Shown here: in pieces, positions 58,979-64,000 of the stretch
How the letters are laid out: each line of letters begins with the position of its first letter
Numbering within the stretch: the first letter of the stretch is position 1
Assembly (NCBI GenBank): GCA_036674765.1
Contig: JARVKI010000123.1
Coordinates: forward strand, 54,829 to 118,828
Origin: Seiridium cupressi
Lineage: Eukaryota > Ascomycota > Sordariomycetes > Amphisphaeriales > Sporocadaceae
Direction of reading: 5' to 3'
Length of the DNA: 64,000 nt
Translations under genes and position numbers: made by a program
The notes under the pieces: generated by a model
Databases searched by the model: none
What the model was told of the DNA's origin: nothing
Seen by the model: the letters and a program-made list of their open reading frames with translations, nothing else

Positions 58979-60184
58979 TCGAAAGGGAGGTGCAAATTAC
59001 GACGTCTTCGAATCAGTCACAGGGGTCTGGGTTTGTAAGTTGGCCGGGTCGCGTCTCGGTAAGGTTGTCGTCCAGCCTCCCGTGTGCCACCACTTTTAGT
59101 GCGCTTCTATAACTAGACAGTTGACTTGTGAGCGATTGTGTTCACAGATAAGCAGCGAGCGAAGGAGCAAGATGTTGGGTATTCTGCAGAAAGTGGTCGG
59201 GCTGGCTTACTGGAAATGTTGGGAATGAATGAGGGCAAGGAACTGTATGTCTATATGACGTTCTAGATAGTTCGTGACAGAGCTTGCTGGCGCCGGTTGG
59301 GCTCTAACTAACCAACCAGGGACCGACGGCGACAGACTGAGAAGTGTGACGGAGACGGCAGAAGACAGGATAGTGATATGGCTCCTGTCCGTCACATCAG
59401 CTGTCATGCACCTTGCATGCTGTTATCGTGTCCCACCGTCTCCGGCGATCCAATTGCGCTGGCCGGAGCTTGCCCCTTTTTTTCCATCGCATCGGGACCC
59501 TCAAATTGGCTGCGACTGCTGACATGCGGCGGCGTCTGTCCAATTGTGAGGACGTGCAGCGCGGCCAGTCATCTGCGCTCAATTGGGAAAGCGCCGCTGC
59601 TCAGCCTTCCAAGCTAAACGCATGCCTATGCCCCGCGACACCCGACACCGGCAAAATTGCCCGTAATGTAACTGCAGCACATGTCGCTAAATTTTGGTCG
59701 CGCGATCAGAGTTAGCGCTGTCTGCTTAGTGCTTCCAGTTTATACCCAGTCTTTACTTCCAAGTTGTTATAGACTCCAAGACTGTTCCATGCTTTCGAGT
59801 CCTGGGCTAACCCGGGAGCGTGTCGACAACATCTCTACAAGATACAGACATGGAGTCTCGACCTTTACATCCGTCGCCTGCCATGGACTGCTAACGGTGC
59901 CGACTGGACGGAGTAGTCAGTCAAGGCAGCAAGTTCCTGGTCGCCCTCGGGATCCGATGAAGAGACAGATATCGGGCCTCGGGCTTTACTGATGCAGCCT
60001 AGTCTCAACACAAACATGAAGATATGCCCTGATAGATCATGCTGTGTTCGAATCCTACGGCTTACATGACCGACTACTACGTAGTAGTGTCCGTTGGCGC
60101 TTTTACTGTGCACGATTTTGTTGGAGCCTCGATTGAGGTATTGGTCTCTTATTCAAAACAACATTACCCAGAGGATGTCCACAG
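58979..60184. other. Intergenic
   Basis: 1.2 kb with the ERG12 promoter and the 3' flank of the CorA-like gene. Only short frames near 59207-59992, none recognisable. Confidence 0.55.
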
Positions 60185-62732
60185 CTATACTACGCCTAGT
60201 ACCGCATCATGCTGTGATTTTGTAAGACTTTTCCACCATAGCAGGCCCTTTCGTGGTCTGCTTTCGGCAGGCTGTACAGGCTCGACAGAGTTCGTCACCG
60301 TTTCGCGCTTCGAGAATCTCCTCCTCCTCCTTGGTCTCTGCTCCTTGATTTCTGGTTTTACTGTTGTGCTTGCTGCCGCCGCCTCCCTTTTCATCCCCAT
60401 TTGGGTAATCAAGATCTTGAACCACTCATCCAACCGTTCGATGCGGCTCGTGAGAAACTCCATCCCCGTCCTTGTCTGAGCTAGAAGCACAAAAACCAGA
60501 AAAGGCACACAAGCGCAGATCATGGTGGCGGGAAACTGCCAATCATCAACGTCCAGGGGAAAGCCAGTCATACTCCATACACCGGTGACAAACGTCAAGG
60601 GCAGGAAAATCATGCTGAGGCTCGTCAAAATCTTGATATTGTCGCCCTGTTCGATCGCCCGTCGACTCTCCTTGACGCTGCTTCCAGAGAATAGTTGGTC
60701 ACGAAGACTCTTGATCTCCTGCCGCGTGGCCTCATTCTTGGCATAAATATGGTGCAGCATTGAGACAGCTGCTTCCAGTTCGTGACGCAGCGGTCGAAGT
60801 TTGTTCACGTACGCATGAAAGCCAGGCGTGTTATGCGTAGCATCTGGGTGCGGGAAGAGGGTTGCGTGCTTACCAGCCCAAAACTCTTTCGTAAAAGTCT
60901 CTGTATATGCGTTGATCATGGAGTTGATGCCATCATTGATAACGGCAAGTGAGTTGTAGGCCCAGAAGTAGCGACGTGAATAGGTGAAATGTTTGTCCTC
61001 GAAAAGAAGTTTGTCCCGCAGGCGATAGTCAAACATAAATGTGACCTGGTGGGAATTAGCGAATATGAGCATCTCGAGGTAAGATTTTCGGATTACTCTT
61101 ACCGGTGGCGTAATCAACTTGGTGATTACATCACTCAACGCAACATTTCTTTTGACAGCATCTCGATATTCCATGGCAAGAGTATCAAGAAACGCCAACG
61201 GTCCATTGGAGAAAGTGTTCTGAGAATCCTCATTTCGCATGACATGCACATCGTCTGGATAGCACTGGATGTTGAGAAGTTGCCATGGTGCAAAAGGATC
61301 GTATATCTTGCCCTGTTCAGCTTTGGACTTCTTCTTCTTCCGACAGAAAGTGCGAACAGGATCTCCAGTGAGGGATAGAGCTAGGATAGAGCTACACTCG
61401 CAAATATCAATGTGATCAGCAGCTCGTTTGTCTGCTGGCTACGAAACCTCTGGGTTAGCAATTGCTTCCTCGAGTGTGCTCGGCGAATTATTGGGGATTG
61501 AAGCTCGTGTATTAGCAAAATCGGTCAACCAGAAGCGACCACTCTTGAAACAGGCTACAAAGGGCATAAAACAACTCTGGAAGCTGCTTACTCTGTGGTC
61601 ATAGTACTGCCATGGTGCTGGTGTGAGTTTTTCACCTACGACAGTATAGTACTTGAAGACGAAGAAGAAGCTTCTCTGCCGCAGTTCGGTAGGTTCGAAT
61701 GCTCGATCCATGTACGACTAAGAAGCGTTAGTATAAGGGGGATATAAACAATGTTTTGCGATTCAAAGTCCTGCCTTGGTCTTGCCCTTGTTGTCATCCC
61801 TTGTCACGAGGTGCTGAAAGAGCTCGTCCATATCAAAATGCGAACTCATGCTGAAGTGTATCGCCCCAAGCATCAGAGGCGATGGATCCATCAGAGAACT
61901 ATTCATATATCCAGTCAGCTTGTACTGTTGGAATGGCTAGATGTTGCGACTTGAACCTGGGACTCACGTCATTCTACCAGCTGCGAACCCATCGCTGCTT
62001 ACAGACTATACATAATCAGCTTTCACCTTCATCGCGCAACTTTCGAATAAGCATTCATACCTTTACAGTATCCCAGACTGTTTTAGCATCCAAAATTAAT
62101 TCCGCGTCGTTGTCCTCTGCCTGATGTTTGGGATTTATTGACCCGTTTTTGCCAATGTCATAAACTCCGTAGGCGGCACTATCATAGAGTTTGTCATGTT
62201 GATCATTGAAGAACTGAAACATGGACTGGGACTCGAGTTCATCACGCCTCCTGTAGACGTCATCCAGGGCAATTTGGGTAGCCTCGGAGAATTGTGACTG
62301 CTTGAGGTAGCAGTATAGATCGTCATCATGAAAGGTGTATGCCGGCAAGGACTGCTGGACGCTGATGCCGGCTGGCATCTCAGATGCCATCTGGGGAAGA
62401 GGTAAATGATGGAGGTCTTCATCATCGCTGCTCTCGATATCGACACTCAGTAGTGAAGCTGGAGTGTTCTTGCGAACCAAAGGCCTCCTATCGCCGAGCT
62501 CATTGGTCAATCGCCGCGGTCGACGTCCAACATCGGCAGAGAAAGGACTCAGCTCGCTGACAAAAGTCGAAGCTATAGAAAGAGGCTTCATTGGAGGTGT
62601 ATGAGCGCTCATACTGCGCTCGTCCGTAGAATGATCAGCCAAGGCGTCATGAAACTCGCGTAGGCTGCGGAGGTATCGTGCGTGTTGTTCCTCGACACGT
62701 CTCAACAGCTCTTCATGATGTGGCAGAGACAT
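60185..62732 (-). CDS. CorA-like divalent-cation transporter family protein
   Basis: Exons as read: 62732-62061, 61936 to about 61808, 61717-61592, 61438-61103 and 61045-60185, about 707 aa. The donor of exon 2 is uncertain (GTGACA at 61807, or a GC donor slightly later). The 57-nt intron 61102-61046 has no stop and keeps frame, but splicing it restores ITKLITPPVTFMFDYRLRDK, as in relatives. Recognisable family blocks are SYMDRAFEPTELRQRSFFFV, PWQYYDHRPADKRAADHIDI and YDPFAPWQLLNIQCYPDD. Two C-terminal membrane segments lie at about residues 560-578 and 592-611. The CorA signature G-M-N between them is replaced by GVWSMTGF, so magnesium transport is doubtful. The tail is basic (RPRRRRRFSKRE). 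The N-terminal 220 residues are Ser/charged-rich and probably cytosolic. Confidence 0.78.
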
Positions 62733-63478
62733 TGTGGCAGTCGCAAGCTTTCAAACAATGCCAAACGAATTCGGATTCTCGATTGTAGGGATAAATATAT
62801 ATTTACAACTTTATAGTTCTGTACTTTATCACATATAAGATGAGGGAGAGATATGCGATGGTAAAACAGCAGGACTCAAGCACTGGCTTTATCTATCAAT
62901 CGACTTCCACTTATAAACACCGAGCCTCGTCTCTACTCTAGCCAACTGGAATTGGCGGGGTTCCATCTGCGGCTGAGTCTACAAGATGATGCCCTGGTGC
63001 TGTGACAACATTTGGCACTTTATCATGTGAAGCCCGGATTGAAAGCCATTGGATGTGAATTGGCTCTTCACGTGGGCATATCGAAACGAACACACCGAGG
63101 CCATATCTCCGGCTCCGGCAAGGCGGTGCAACATGCGGATGACCATATCGACAAGCCAGAGTAGTCGATAGGGCTGCTTCCCCAGACACACTTGACGTAG
63201 GCAGAGCCGAAAGAGAAGCTCCACTATGCCTGATGGCTCCTGTCCGCCGATCCCACAACGGGGTTGATTCCGTGCTTAAGTCTCAGCCCATGCTTCTCCC
63301 CAGCTTCTAGCTGTTTTAGCCTTGATGATCGCTGCAGCTGGGCGTTACATCGGCGGACTCCGATGCTCTGCAGCCCCAAGCAATGACGATATCCCATGGA
63401 CTGGCACGTAACCGCACAGGGATCAGATCTGTTAGTAGGGAGGGTACCTGCCAAGCCGCTAACAGCGCTAGGACTATT
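62733..63478. other. Transition region to AT block
   Basis: 746 bp of normal composition. Minus-strand frames at 62938-63258 (106 codons) and 63224-63454 (76 codons) are unrecognised; they might be the edge of a gene or repeat truncated by the AT block. Confidence 0.5.
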
Positions 63479-64000
63479 ATTTTAAGCTATTAATAATTAA
63501 AAAGAGTTTTAAATTTAATTTTTTAATTTATTTACAGTTATATTAAAAGTTTTAATATTTTTAATTATTATAAATTAATATAATATAAATTAAATAATTT
63601 AAATAATTATAATAATTAAATTAAATTAATATTAAAATTATTTAAAATATTAAATTTAAACCGTTTATTATTAATTATATTAATTATTTTTAAATAATAT
63701 TTTTTATTATTAAATATATAAATTATATTTAAAATTTATTTATATTTTTTAATTTTTAATTTATATATATTAATATTAATTAAAATAATATAAATAATTT
63801 ACGTTATAATTAAATTAAACCGCGGTTATTTAAATAAATTACGTTTATAAAATTAATAAATATTAATATTAATAATTTTAATTAATAAAACCGTAAATTT
63901 AATTATTAATATTAATTTTATTTATATTTTAATTATATTTAATAATTATAAAAAGGGTTTTAAATATTTATATATAATTATTATTAAATATAATTCGAAT
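63479..64000. repeat. Extreme AT-rich block, RIP-like, running off the window
   Basis: From about 63479 to the window end the sequence abruptly becomes about 95% A+T (by hand count roughly 28 G/C in 520 bases; two 60-base lines have none). From 63661 on, nearly all remaining G and C lie in CG, CCG, CCGCGG or GGG contexts, with hardly any CA/TG left. This is the residue expected when RIP has converted CpA and most other C to T, leaving CpG last. No original element can be recognised. It probably marks the start of an AT isochore or heterochromatic repeat. Confidence 0.8.

Noticed and set aside
61937..62000. tRNA-like GGTTCAAGTC sequence in a CorA-like gene intron (minus strand)
   Set aside because: No complementary acceptor or T stem; only the B-box consensus is met.
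1..64000. CRISPR arrays, bacterial operons, integrated virus or intact transposon
   Set aside because: Spliced fungal genes throughout; no regular spacer repeats, no transposase, integrase or reverse-transcriptase frame found.

Overview
The window is nuclear DNA of a filamentous ascomycete (Pezizomycotina; Sordariomycetes is my best guess, but no rRNA or other decisive marker is present). The evidence is short 50-150 nt introns with GT-AG borders and CTAAC/CTGAC-like branch points, an intron-containing tRNA-Trp, typical fungal families (Bys1-like secreted protein, GPI wall protein, CorA-like transporter, F-box/ankyrin protein), and a terminal block of about 95% A+T that looks like saturated repeat-induced point mutation (RIP). 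I reconstructed 21 protein genes, most of them spliced, and one tRNA gene. Exon limits were read by eye and checked for frame continuity.

Layout. 1-6.2 kb: an ANY1-type PQ-loop membrane protein, then a gene for a Myb/SANT-like protein whose upstream region carries a 13-bp motif three times at exactly 31-bp spacing. 7.2-12.6 kb: an ARO8-type aminotransferase divergent from a MET12-type methylenetetrahydrofolate reductase. 13.0-24.5 kb: a dense housekeeping block with VPS54 (GARP tethering complex), MCM5 (replicative helicase), SPC3 (signal peptidase), POM34 (nuclear pore) and an acyl-adenylate-ligase-like protein that seems to have lost its catalytic motifs. 25.1-37.9 kb: accessory genes, namely an MDR enoyl-reductase-like enzyme, an F-box/ankyrin protein, a Bys1-like secreted protein and a GPI-anchored wall protein, with a 5-kb gene-poor stretch (32-37 kb). 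39.2-51 kb: APC8/CDC23 divergent from farnesyl diphosphate synthase (ERG20), a six-cysteine small secreted protein, a large RA-PH adaptor and a MAT2B-like SDR protein. 51-55 kb: gene-poor, with tRNA-Trp and an inverted 81-bp copy of its 3' end. 55-62.7 kb: farnesyltransferase alpha (RAM2) with an unusual N-terminal extension of about 200 residues, mevalonate kinase (ERG12) and a CorA-like membrane protein. 63.48-64 kb: extreme AT block running off the window.

Working together: ERG12, ERG20 and RAM2 lie within 17 kb. They represent mevalonate phosphorylation, farnesyl diphosphate synthesis and use of that product for protein prenylation. MET12-type MTHFR and the MAT2B-like protein both belong to methionine/SAM metabolism but are 37 kb apart, so I do not call that a cluster. 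Several gene pairs are head-to-head and may share promoters: aminotransferase/MTHFR, VPS54/MCM5, POM34/ligase-like, APC8/ERG20.
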